The notes under the pieces were generated by a model. That model worked only from the letters and a program-made list of their open reading frames with translations, made no database searches and had not been told where the DNA came from. A DNA stretch of 64,000 bases, from positions 7,643,001-7,707,000 of the forward strand of contig NZ_BLPG01000001.1 in NCBI RefSeq assembly GCF_011764445.1, read 5' to 3'. The position numbers and the translations under genes were made by a program. This document shows, piece by piece, positions 16,158 to 26,258 of the stretch (position 1 is its first letter; each line of letters begins with the position of its first letter). The stretch comes from Phytohabitans rumicis (GTDB taxonomy: Bacteria > Actinomycetota > Actinomycetes > Mycobacteriales > Micromonosporaceae).

Positions 16158-17171
16158 TCAGTCACCCGCCCCGGCGGCGACACCGGGATCACCGTCGAAC
16201 TCGACCAGCAGCATGCTCCAGGCGGCCACCGGGCTGGAGCTGATCAACACGGCCCGCTCGCCGCCCCGCAGCCGCCCGGTCCCGATCTCGGTCGCCAGGT
16301 TGAGCAGGACGTCGTTCGGGCCGAGGTGGCCCAGGTCGCGCAGGTTCTCGTGGCAGGTCTTGGCGACCGCCACGCCGAGCGTCTCCTCGACGAACCGGAA
16401 CGCGCCCGCGGACAGGTTGTGGCTCACGTGCCGGGCGATGTCCGCCGGCGCCAGCGCGTTGCGGTCCAGCAGGCGCCGGTACATCGCGCGCAGCCGGTTG
16501 CGGCTCTCCAGGGCCAGCTGGAAGGAGTACTCCCGCGCGTCGCGGCACTGCTCGCTCCAGCGGGCCGACGGGCGGTCCCGGTAGTCCACCCGGAACAGAT
16601 CCCAGTAGCGGCCGTCGGTCTCCTGCAGCACGTCGAGCACCCGCAGCGGCCCGTCCCGCGAGACGACCGCCGCCATGCCGCCGTCCCCGCTGACCGTGAC
16701 CGGGTGCCGGTAGCGGCGCGGCGTGGCCGGCGTACTGCCGTGCACGACGAGGACGTCGGTCAGGTCCGGGTCGGCGGCCAGCAGGCCGCGCGCCACCAGC
16801 AGCGCCGGCGTGATCGACACGCAGCCCAGCCCGCCGACGGAGAAGGTCAGCGCCCGGTCGGCGCGCAGGTGCGCCTGCAGCCGGGTCTCACCGGAGCTCA
16901 TCAGCGTGGCCGGCGCGCGGGATTCCACCACGACAAGCGCCCCGATCCGTTCCGGGCTCAGCCCGGCGGCGTCCAGCGCCCGGGTGGCGGCGCCCGCGGC
17001 CAGGCCGAACGCGTCAAGCTCCGGGTCGGTGCGGATCCGGTCGATCCCGAGCCCGGCGCAGAGTTCCCGCTCGGCCGGGCCCAGGTACGCCAGCTCCGGC
17101 AGCTCCGCGACCGCGACCGACCGCTTGGGCAAGAACGACGCCATCGTGCGTACCGCGATCGTGCCGGGCAT
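16158..17171 (-). CDS. KAS III-like ketosynthase/acyltransferase
   Basis: 337 aa with the thiolase-fold layout of FabH-type enzymes. The nucleophile is Cys in GGLGCVSITPAL, the active His is in HVSHNLSAGAF, and the Asn position is in NLATEIGTG. The sequence departs from housekeeping FabH (no PHQAN motif), as in secondary-metabolite KAS III enzymes such as those of tetronate pathways or the CerJ-type acyltransferases. First gene of the FkbH-type operon and next to its ACP, so it may condense, or transfer, the ACP-bound unit onto an acyl or aminoacyl carrier. ATG 17171 has GGAAAGG about 8 nt upstream. Confidence 0.78.
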   Translation of the reverse strand: MPGTIAVRTMASFLPKRSVAVAELPELAYLGPAERELCAGLGIDRIRTDPELDAFGLAAGAATRALDAAGLSPERIGALVVVESRAPATLMSSGETRLQAHLRADRALTFSVGGLGCVSITPALLVARGLLAADPDLTDVLVVHGSTPATPRRYRHPVTVSGDGGMAAVVSRDGPLRVLDVLQETDGRYWDLFRVDYRDRPSARWSEQCRDAREYSFQLALESRNRLRAMYRRLLDRNALAPADIARHVSHNLSAGAFRFVEETLGVAVAKTCHENLRDLGHLGPNDVLLNLATEIGTGRLRGGERAVLISSSPVAAWSMLLVEFDGDPGVAAGAGD

Positions 17172-17222
17172 GTCGCCGCACCTTTCCGGTGGTGGCGTTC
17201 GCTGACCTGGCCGACTCTGCCG

Positions 17223-17272
17223 CCAGCGGCCGGGCTCGGGATAGAGAAGCGCCGGCAGAGGTGCGCTGCCGG
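17223..17272. promoter_or_regulatory. shared upstream element in divergent region (copy 2)
   Basis: CAGCGGCCGGG, then the exact 13-mer AGAGAAGCGCCGG (17243-17255), then AGGTG and TGCCGGT, matching 11293-11338. The 13-mer is 72 bp upstream of the leftward KAS III-like gene and about 60 bp upstream of the rightward NRPS gene. It has the same orientation relative to the leftward operon as copy 1. Confidence 0.5.
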
Positions 17273-17316
17273 TCCGACCCTGGTGCGGGCCCGCCCGCCT
17301 CCATCAGCCTCGACCC

Positions 17317-18984
17317 ATGCTTACCCAGACGAACGCCCATCCGCTCTCGCCGGGGCAGGAGCGGCTGTGGTTCCTCGATGGGCTGCGCGGCGGCACCGAG
17401 TACCTCGTCTGGCAGCGGATGCGCCTGCGCGGACCGTGGGATCCGGCGGTGTTCGCCCGCGCCGTGGCCGAGGTCGTCCGCCGGCACGAGGTGCTGCGCA
17501 CCCGGTACGAGGACAGCGCCGGGGAGCCTATGCAGGTCATCGACCCGCCCGGCCCGGTCGACGTCACGGTCGTGGACCTGACCGGTGAGCCCGACGGCGA
17601 GACGCGGGCGGCGGCGCTGCTCGACGCGGCCGCCGGCCGGCCGTTCGACCTGCGCCGCGAGCACCCGCTGCGGGTCGTCGTGGTCCGGCTCGCACCCACC
17701 GAACACCTCGTCGCGCTCACCCTGCACCACATCGCCGCCGACGGCTGGTCGTGCGACGTGCTGCTGCGTGACCTGGACCAGGCGTACCGCGCGCTCGTGG
17801 GCGGCCAGCCCATGCCGGCTCCGCCGCCGGTGCAGTACGCCGACGTCGCGGCCTGGCAGCGGGAGCGGCGCGCGGCTGCCGGTGCGGCCGGCACCGCGTA
17901 CTGGCGGGACCAGCTCGCCGGGCTTGAGCCGGTCCTGCTGCCCACCGATCGCCCGCGCGACGCCCATCGCGACCGCCGCGGCGACATCCTGGCCGTGGAC
18001 GTGCCCCGGCGCGTCGCTCGGCTGGTCGACGCCGCCGGCGAGCGGTACGGGACGACCGCGTTCATGACGCTGCTGGCCGCCTTCAAGGTGCTGCTGGCGC
18101 ATCGTACCGGCCGTACCGACATCGCGGTCGGGATGCCCGGCGCCGGGCGGGACGCGCCGGAGACCGAGGAGCTGATCGGCTTCTTCATCAACACGCAGGT
18201 GCTGCGGACCGACCTGGCGGGCGGCCCGTCGTTCACCGAGGTGCTGGACCGGGTGCGGGAGACGGTGCTGGCCGCGCTCATGCACAACGACGTCCCGTTC
18301 GAGGACGTCGTGGCCGCGGTCCGGCCCGACCGCGATCCCGCCCGCAACCCGCTGTTCGAGATCATGTTCCAGGTCATGTACACGGCCGGCACGCCCGGCA
18401 CGCTCGGCGGCGCCGCCGTGGAGCCGCTGCCCGTGGGCGCCACCGCCGCCAAGTTCGACCTCGTGTTCACCGTCCGCCGCACCGCGGCCGGCGACCTGCG
18501 GTGCGTCCTGGAGTACGCCAGCGGCCTGTTCGACCGGACGACGATGCAGCGGCTCGCCGACGACTACGTGGCGCTGCTGGAGCGGCTGGCCGGCGCGCCG
18601 GAGGCCCGCGCGGTCCAGCCGGCCGCGGTGCCCGCCACCCCGACCACCCCGACCGCCGCGGGCGCGGCCGACCCGAGGCCGCCGGCCGGCCCGGTCGAGC
18701 AGGCCGTCGCCGGGATCTGGTCGCGGCTGCTCGGCGTCGAAGACATCACCGCCGACGACGACTTCTTCGACCTCGGCGGCCACTCGCTGCTGGTCGCCCG
18801 GGTACGTACCGCGCTGCGGCGCACGTTCGCCGTCGATCTGCCCTTGCAGGTCCTGTTCGAGGCCACCTCGGTGGCCGAACTCGCGGCCGCGGTCACCGCA
18901 GCGGTCCGTGCCGATGTGAGCCGACTTTCCGACAGCCAGGTGCGGGACGTGCTGTCCCGAGCCGCCCGAGAGGGAACCCGATGA
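17317..18984 (+). CDS. NRPS protein: condensation domain plus carrier domain (no A domain)
   Basis: 555 aa. A condensation domain spans about residues 8-430, with LSPGQERLWF (C1) and HHIAADGWS (C3, canonical HHxxxDG). A proline/alanine linker leads to a carrier domain at about 465-535 with DLGGHSLLVARV. No adenylation domain is present, so its PCP must be loaded in trans; the free-standing A domains at 5178 and 26255 are candidates. No clear ribosome-binding site precedes ATG 17317, but the LSPGQERLW start of the C domain fixes the N-terminus closely. It ends in an ATGA overlap with the large NRPS, so the two are probably made together and work in order. Confidence 0.9.
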   Translation: MLTQTNAHPLSPGQERLWFLDGLRGGTEYLVWQRMRLRGPWDPAVFARAVAEVVRRHEVLRTRYEDSAGEPMQVIDPPGPVDVTVVDLTGEPDGETRAAALLDAAAGRPFDLRREHPLRVVVVRLAPTEHLVALTLHHIAADGWSCDVLLRDLDQAYRALVGGQPMPAPPPVQYADVAAWQRERRAAAGAAGTAYWRDQLAGLEPVLLPTDRPRDAHRDRRGDILAVDVPRRVARLVDAAGERYGTTAFMTLLAAFKVLLAHRTGRTDIAVGMPGAGRDAPETEELIGFFINTQVLRTDLAGGPSFTEVLDRVRETVLAALMHNDVPFEDVVAAVRPDRDPARNPLFEIMFQVMYTAGTPGTLGGAAVEPLPVGATAAKFDLVFTVRRTAAGDLRCVLEYASGLFDRTTMQRLADDYVALLERLAGAPEARAVQPAAVPATPTTPTAAGAADPRPPAGPVEQAVAGIWSRLLGVEDITADDDFFDLGGHSLLVARVRTALRRTFAVDLPLQVLFEATSVAELAAAVTAAVRADVSRLSDSQVRDVLSRAAREGTR

Positions 18985-21900
18985 CCGACACACTGCACGC
19001 GCCAAGCCCGCACGAGCAGCTGCTGGAGCGCCGGCTGCACGGCCTCGAACCGCTCACCGAGCCGGGCATCGCCCGGGTGTCCCGGGCCGACCCGCTGCCG
19101 CTGTCGTACGCGCAGCGCCGGCTGTGGATCCTCGACCAGATGCGCCCCGGCGGCGTCGAGTACCTGGTGCAGATCGCGCTGCACATGACCGACAAGCCCG
19201 GCAGCCGGCTGGACGTCGACGCGCTGCGGACCGCGCTTTCCGGGCTGGTGGCGCGGCACGAGGTGCTGCGCACCCGCTACCCGGCCGGCCCCGACGGCGA
19301 GCCGGTGCAGATCATCGACCCGCCCGCCCCGGTACCGCTGCCGATCCGCGACCTGACCCACCTGGACGGCAAGGTCCAGGGCCAGTTGCTCAACCGGCTC
19401 GTCTCGACCGACCGCGAGCCGATCGACCTGGCCGCCGGGCCGGTCTTCCGCGCGCTGCTCGTCCGGCGGGAACCCGACCAGAACCTGCTGCTGCTCACCA
19501 CCCACCACCTCGCGATGGACCTCTGGTCGGAGAGCCTGCTGCTGGACGAGCTGCGCGAGCGGTACACCGCCGCGGTCGAGGGCCGCCCGGCCGACCTCGC
19601 CCCGCTGCCGGTGCAGTACGCCGACGTCGCGGCCTGGCAGCGGCAGCGGACCGCCGAGCTGCGCGAAACGCAGCTGCCGTACTGGCGCCAGCAGCTCGCC
19701 GGTGCCACGCCGGTGGACCTGCCGGCAGACCGGCCGCGGCCAGCCGTACGGGATGCCGCCGGCGACATCGTGCCGTTCACCGTGCCCGCCGAGGTCGCCG
19801 CGTCGCTGGGCCAGCTCGCCCGCCGCCACCACGCCACGCCGTTCATGGTGCTGCTGGCGGCCTACGCGGTCGTGCTCGGGCGGTGGAGCGGCCGGACCGA
19901 CGTCACGGTCGGTACGCCGGTCGCCGGCCGCGGGCACGACGACGTACAGGACCTGATCGGGCTGTTCCTCGACACCGTCGTGGTACGGGCGGACCTGGCC
20001 GGCGACCCGACGTTCGGCGAGCTTGTCGACCGGGTCCGCCGTACCTCGCTGGCCGCCTTCGCCCACCAGGAACTGCCGTTCGAGCAGCTCGTCGAGGAGC
20101 TCGCGCCGGTCCGCGACCCCGCGCGGACCGCGCTGTTCTCGACGATGTTCGTCTGGCAGGAGGCCGGGGCGGGCGGCTTCGAGGCACCGGGGCTGGACGT
20201 GCTGTGGGTGCCGATCCCGTTCGCCGACGCGAAGTTCGACCTGACCCTGTCGGTGACCCCGCGCCCGGACGGCTCGCTGGCCGGCGCCGTGGTCTACGCC
20301 ACCAGCCTGTTCGACCGGGGCACGATCGAGCGGTTCGCCGCGCAGGTCGGGCAGCTTTTGGCCGGCGTGGCGGCGGCACCGGACACGCCGCTGGCCGACA
20401 TCGACATCCTCCCGCCCGCCGAACGCGCGCAGCTGCTCGGCGGCTGGAACGACACCGCGACCGACGTACCGGCCACCACGTTGCCCGCGCTGTTCCGGTC
20501 CCAGGCGGCCGCCACCCCGGACGCGGTGGCCGTACGGGCGGGGAGCAGCACCTGTCGTACGCCGAACTGGACGCCCGCGTCACGGCCCTGGCGCACCGGT
20601 TGCGCGCGCTCGGGGTCGGTCCCGAGTCGGTGGTCGGCGTGTGCCTGGAGCGCGGCCCGGACCTGGTGACCGCGCTGCTGGCCGTGCTCACCGCCGGCGG
20701 CGCCTACCTGCCGCTGGACACCGAAAGCCCGCAGCAGCGCCTGGAGCAGCTGCTCACCGACGCTGGCGTACGGGTCGTGGTGACCGACCGGGCCACCGTC
20801 GGCCTGGCCGCGCGCACGCTGGTCCGGCCCGACGCGGGCGCCGGCGCCCCGAGCGGGCCGCTCGGCGATGATCCCCACCCGGACCACCCGGCGTACGTGC
20901 TGCACACATCCGGCTCGACCGGCCGGCCCAAGGGCGTGGTGATCACCCACCGCGCGCTGGTGAACCGGCTGACCTGGATGCAGCGCGAGCACCGGCTCGA
21001 CGGCACCGACCGGGTGCTGCACAAGACGCCGTACGGCTTCGACGTCTCGGTGTGGGAGCTGTTCTGGCCGCTGATCACCGGCGCGACGCTGGTCGTCGCC
21101 CGCCCCGGCGGGCACCGCGACCCGGCGTACCTGGCCGCGACGATCGCCGAGCACGGCGTCACCACGCTGCACTTCGTGCCGTCGATGCTGCGCCCCTTCC
21201 TCGACTCGCTGGCCGGCGAGCTGCCCTCGGTGCGCCGGATCTTCGCCAGCGGTGAGCCGCTCCCGGCCGAGCTGGCCGCGGCCGTACACGAGCGGATCGG
21301 CTGCCAGCTGCACAACCTCTACGGCCCCACCGAGGCCACGATCGACGTGACCGCGACCGAATGCCTGCCGGGGAGCCGGTCACGATCGGCCGGCCGGTCG
21401 CCAACACCCGCGCCTACGTCGTCGACCCGGACCTGCGACTGCTGCCGGCCGGCGTACCCGGGGAGCTTCTGCTGGCCGGCGTCCAGCTCGCCCGCGGATA
21501 CCTGGGCCGCCCCGCGCACACGGCCGACCGGTTCGTACCGGATCCGTCCGGCAGCGAGCCGGGGGCCGGCTCTACCGCACCGGCGACCTGGCCCGGCACC
21601 GCGCCGACGGGACGATCGAATACCTGGGCCGGCTGGACCGGCAGGTGAAGCTGCACGGCCACCGCATCGAGCCGGGCGAGGTCGAGGCGGCGCTCACCGC
21701 GCATCCCGCCGTCGCCGCCGCGGTGGTCACCGTGCACGACGACCGGCTCGTCGCGTACCTCGTCGGCTCGGGCGCCGAGGCGGACGGACCGGCAGTCGAC
21801 CGGGACGCGGTCGCGGCACACGCCCGGGCCCGGCTGCCGCGGCAACTGGTCCCCGCGCAGTGGGTGGTGCTCGACGCGCTGCCGCTGACCGTCGCCGGCA

Positions 21901-24900
21901 AGGTCGACCACCGCGCGCTGCCCGCGCCGCCCACCCGCGTCGAGCCCGCTGGCGCCGCGCCGCAGACCGCGGTGGAGCGGACGATCGCGCGCGCCCTGGC
22001 CGGCGCGCTGGGCGTCGACACGGTGGGCCGGCACGACGCGTTCTTCGAGCACGGCGGCGACTCGATCCGGGCGATCCGCGCCGTCGGGACACTGCGGGCG
22101 GCCGGCCTGCCGGTGTCGGTGCACGACCTGTTCAGCCACGCCACGGTCGCCGAGCTGGCCGAGCTGGTCAGCGCGCCCGCGCCGGACGGGCTAGCCGACG
22201 TGCCGGAGCCCGCCGCCGAGCAGCCGGTCGTGGCGCCGTTCGCGCTGCTGTCCGACGCCGACCGCGGGCTGCTGCCGCCCGGCCTGCTCGACGCGTACCC
22301 GATGGGCGAGATCCAGGCCGGGATGGTGTACGAGATGCTGGCCGCGCAGCGGCCCGTCTACGTGAACGTCAGCTGCTACCGGATCGAGGACGAGCTGCCG
22401 TTCGACCTGGCCGACCTGCGCGCGGCCGCGGCGCTGCTGGTGCGGCGGCACGAGATCCTGCGTACGTCGTTCGCGCTCGCCGGCTACACGCAGCCGCTGC
22501 AGCTTGTGCACCGCACCGCCGAGCTGCCGGTGGACCTGGACGACCTGCGGGACCTGCCGCCGGCCGCGCAGCGCCAGATCCTCGACGACTTCCTGCTCGC
22601 CCAGCGCGACGCGCCGTTCGACCTGGCCGTGCCGCCGCTGCTGCGCTACACGGTGCACCAGACCGGCGAGCGCGAGTGGTGGCTCACCCACGTCGAGTGC
22701 CACGCGATCCTCGACGGCTGGAGCCACACCTCGGTGATCGCCGAGCTGCTCGCGCACTACCGCACGCTGCGCCGGGGCGGCACGCCCGAGCCGGTGCCGA
22801 TGCCCGCCGTCCGGTTCGCCGACTTCGTCGCCGCCGAGCAGGAGTCCCTGCGGTCGGCGGCCGACCGGGACTTCTGGACCGCCACCATCACCGCCGCCGA
22901 CAAGCTGGAGATCCCGGCCGAGTGGGGCGACCAGGCGGCCGAAGCGGAGGGGACCGGCGACGCGCCGGACTCGGTCGTGGTCGGGTACGCCGACCTGGAG
23001 CCGGCGCTGCGCCGGCTCGCGACCGGTGCCGGCGCGTCGCTGAAGAGCGTGCTGCTCGCCGCCCACGTCGCGGCCTGGGGCCTGGTCACCGGGCGGCACC
23101 GCTTCTTCACCGGGCTGGTCAGCAACGGCCGGCCGGAGCGGCTGCGCGGCGACGAGGTGATCGGCATGTACCTGAACACGGTGCCGTTTTCCGCCGACCT
23201 GACCGCCGCGAGCTGGCCGGAGCTGGTGCGGGCGGTCTTCGCGCAGGAGGCGCGGCTGTGGCCGCACCGGCGCTACCCGATGGCCGCGATGCGGCGGGAC
23301 GGCCGGCACGCCTCGTCGCTGGTCGACGTCAGCTTCACGTACCTGGACTTCCACATGATCGACTGGAGCTCCGGCATCGGCCTGGAGTCCGACTTCAGCC
23401 CGAGCGAGCAGCCGTTCTCGGCGGTGTCGTTCCCCGGCCGCCTGCAACTGCTCGGCCGGCCGAGCCGGATCGGGCGGCCGTATCTGGAGCTGGTCGCCCG
23501 GACCTACCGGCAGGTGCTGGCCGCGATGGCCGCCAGCACGGACGCCACGGCACCGTCGCCGCGGACCTTGACGCTGGCGCCGGTCGACCACGACCGGGTG
23601 CTCGTCGCGCCGAACCGCACCGATCGGGCGTTTCCCACCGATCAGCCGGTGCACCGGCTGATCGAGCGGCAGGCCCGGTCCGCGCCCACCGCGGTCGCGC
23701 TGCGGCAGGGCGCCGTCAAGGTCTACTACGCCGAGCTGGAGCTGCGCGCGAACCGGCTGGCGCACCGGCTGCGTACGCTCGGCGTCGGCCCGGACACCGT
23801 GGTCGGCATCTGCCTGCCGCGGACGCCCGACTACGCCGTCTCGGTGCTGGCCGTGCTGAAGGCGGGCGGCGCGTTCCTGCCGCTGGACCCGGAGTACCCG
23901 GTCGAGCGGCTGCGGTTCATGCTCGACGACGCGGCGGCCGCGGTGGTGCTCGCCGCCGGGCGGCTGCCGGCCGGCCTCACCGAAGCCGGCCCGGCGGGCC
24001 TGCCGGCGATCGACGTGACCGACGAGTCCGCCCAACTCGGCATGCCGGTCACCGCGCCGGACGTGGCCGTGGCGCCGGACGACCTGGCGTACGTCACCTA
24101 CACCTCCGGCTCGACCGGGCGGCCCAAGGGCGTCGCCGTACCGCACCGGGCCGCGCTCAACCTGCGGCACGCCCAGCAGGAGATCTTCGACGTCCAGCCG
24201 GGCGACCGGATGCTTCAGTTCTTCTCGGTGAGCTTCGACGCGTCGGTGTCCGAGCTGATCGCCGCGCTCACCGCGGGCGCCGAGCTGGTGCTGCCCGCGG
24301 TCGGCCGCGACCCGGGCGACCTGCGCGGCGAGGCGGCCACGCTCACCCACATCTTCCTGCCGCCGTCGATGCTGAGCCGGTTGACTCCGGCGGACTTCCC
24401 GCAACTGCGCGTCACCCTGGTCGGCGGCGAGGCGTGCCCCGCCGCGCAGGCCGACCGCTGGGCGCGGCACGCCGCGTTCGTCAACCTCTACGGCCCCACC
24501 GAGGCGGCCGTCGCCGCCACGTACGCGCCCGTCGCCGCCGGCTCCCCGGACCGGATGCCGCCGATCGGCACCCCGCTGGCGAACGTGCGCTGCTACGTGC
24601 TGGACGCCGACGGGCGACCGGTGCCCGCCGGGGTACGCGGCGAGTTGCACGTCGCCGGCGCCGGCCTGGCCCGCGGCTACCTCGGCCAGCCGGGGCTGAC
24701 CGCCGACCGGTTCGTCCCGGACCCGTTCGGACCGCCCGGCAGCCGGATGTACCGCACCGGCGACGTGGCCTCCCGCGCGGCCGACGGCACGCTGCGCTTC
24801 CACGGCCGCGGCGACCACCAGGTCAGCGTCCGCGGCTTCCGGATCGAGCTCGGCGAGGTCGAGCACGCGCTGGAGGCGTACCCGGCGGTCGCCGCCGCGG

Positions 24901-26258
24901 CCGTCGCGGTCGCCGCGGCGGGCACCGAGGACGCCACGCTGGTGGCGTTCGTCCGGCTCACCGGCGGCACCTGCGGCGCCGGCCCGTCCGCGGCCGAGCT
25001 GCGCGAGCACGTACGCCACCGCTTGCCGGCACACATGGTGCCGACCCGCTGCCACGTCGTCGGGCAGTTCCCGGTCACCGCCTCGGGCAAGGTCGACCGC
25101 GCCGCGCTGATCGCGGCCGAGCCGGAGCCGGTCGCCACGCAGATCGCGCCCGTGGCACCGCGTACGCCGCTGGAGCGGGCCATCGCCGGCGCCTGGGCGC
25201 AGGTACTGAAGCTGGACAGTGTCGGCATCGACGACGACTTCTTCGACCTCGGCGGTCACTCGATGGCGATGATGCGGATCATCTCGCTGCTGCGGGAGTC
25301 GCACGGCGTGGAGCTGACGTTCCGGTCCTTCCTGGAGCATCAGACCGTCGCACGGCTGGCCGCCGCGATCACCGACGGCGCGGTCGGCGAGCCGGAGGCC
25401 CCGGCCGAGCCCGGCCGGCGCAACCGGGCGATGCTGTGGCTGCGCCGCGGCAGCGGCACGCCGCTGTTCTGCATCCACCCCGGCGGCGGCAGCGCCCACT
25501 GGTTCCAGCGCTTCCTGCCGTACCTGGATCCGCAGCTCCCGCTGGCCGCGTTCGAGTGGCCGAAGCCGCACGGCGACAACGCCACGATCCCCACCGCCGC
25601 CGAGATGGCCCGCCGGCACTTCGACGAGCTGCGAGCCGCCCAGCCGCACGGGCCGTACCGGCTGTTCAGCTGGTGCGGCGGCAGCACGATCGCGGCGGAC
25701 CTCGCCACCCTGCTGCGGGACGCCGGCGAGGAGGTGACCTTCATGCTCCTCGATCCGGTGCTGGACGCGCAGACCCGGCCGAAGTTCTACGAGCAGATGG
25801 GCTTCGTACGCCGGCTGGAGAAGCTGGTCCTGGAGATCGACCGCGGCGGACCGGAGGCGGATACGCCCGAGCGCCGCGCCGAGATCATGGAACTGTACGA
25901 GCGGGTGGCCAACGACATCGACGAGAAGGAAGGCATGGCGCTGCCCGAGCGCGGCGTCGGCACCGCCTGGCCGCGGATGGTCCGGGTCTGGCGGGAGTCG
26001 CTGCAGGCCCTCATCGAGTACCCGAACCCCGTCTACGCCGGCAAGCTGCACCTCATCGTCAGCGACGCGCTCGCCAACGGCCAGCACGTGGTGTCCTCCG
26101 GCCAGACCTTCGCCGACTACCTCGTCCGGTGGGAGGAGCTGATCGGCGGCGGGATCGAGCTGCACCGGGTGCCCGGAGACCACATCGGAATCATGAAACC
26201 GCCGCTCCTGGTGCACCTGACCGACGTGATCAGCACCGTGCTGGAAGGTGCCCGATGA
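18981..26258 (+). CDS. two-module NRPS, C-A(Ser)-PCP-C-A-PCP-TE, with three apparent frameshifts
   Basis: About 2,425 aa. Domains by position: C1 19083-20400 (HHLAMDLWS), A1 20440-21930, PCP1 near 22042 (GGDSI), C2 22230-23560 (CHAILDG instead of HHxxxDG), A2 23600-25120, PCP2 near 25250 (GGHSM), TE 25430-26240. The A1 pocket aligned to GrsA reads DVWHFSLIDK, a serine code. A2 reads DASFLGLVAK, which I cannot assign. In the TE the GxSxG position is SWCGG (Cys codon 25674-25676), so the nucleophile is Cys; His in PGDHIG completes the site. The A1 frame breaks at about 20540, 21370 and 21561. Each is cured by one extra G, and the three together restore the starting frame. Start by ATGA overlap with the C-PCP gene. 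Confidence 0.88.
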
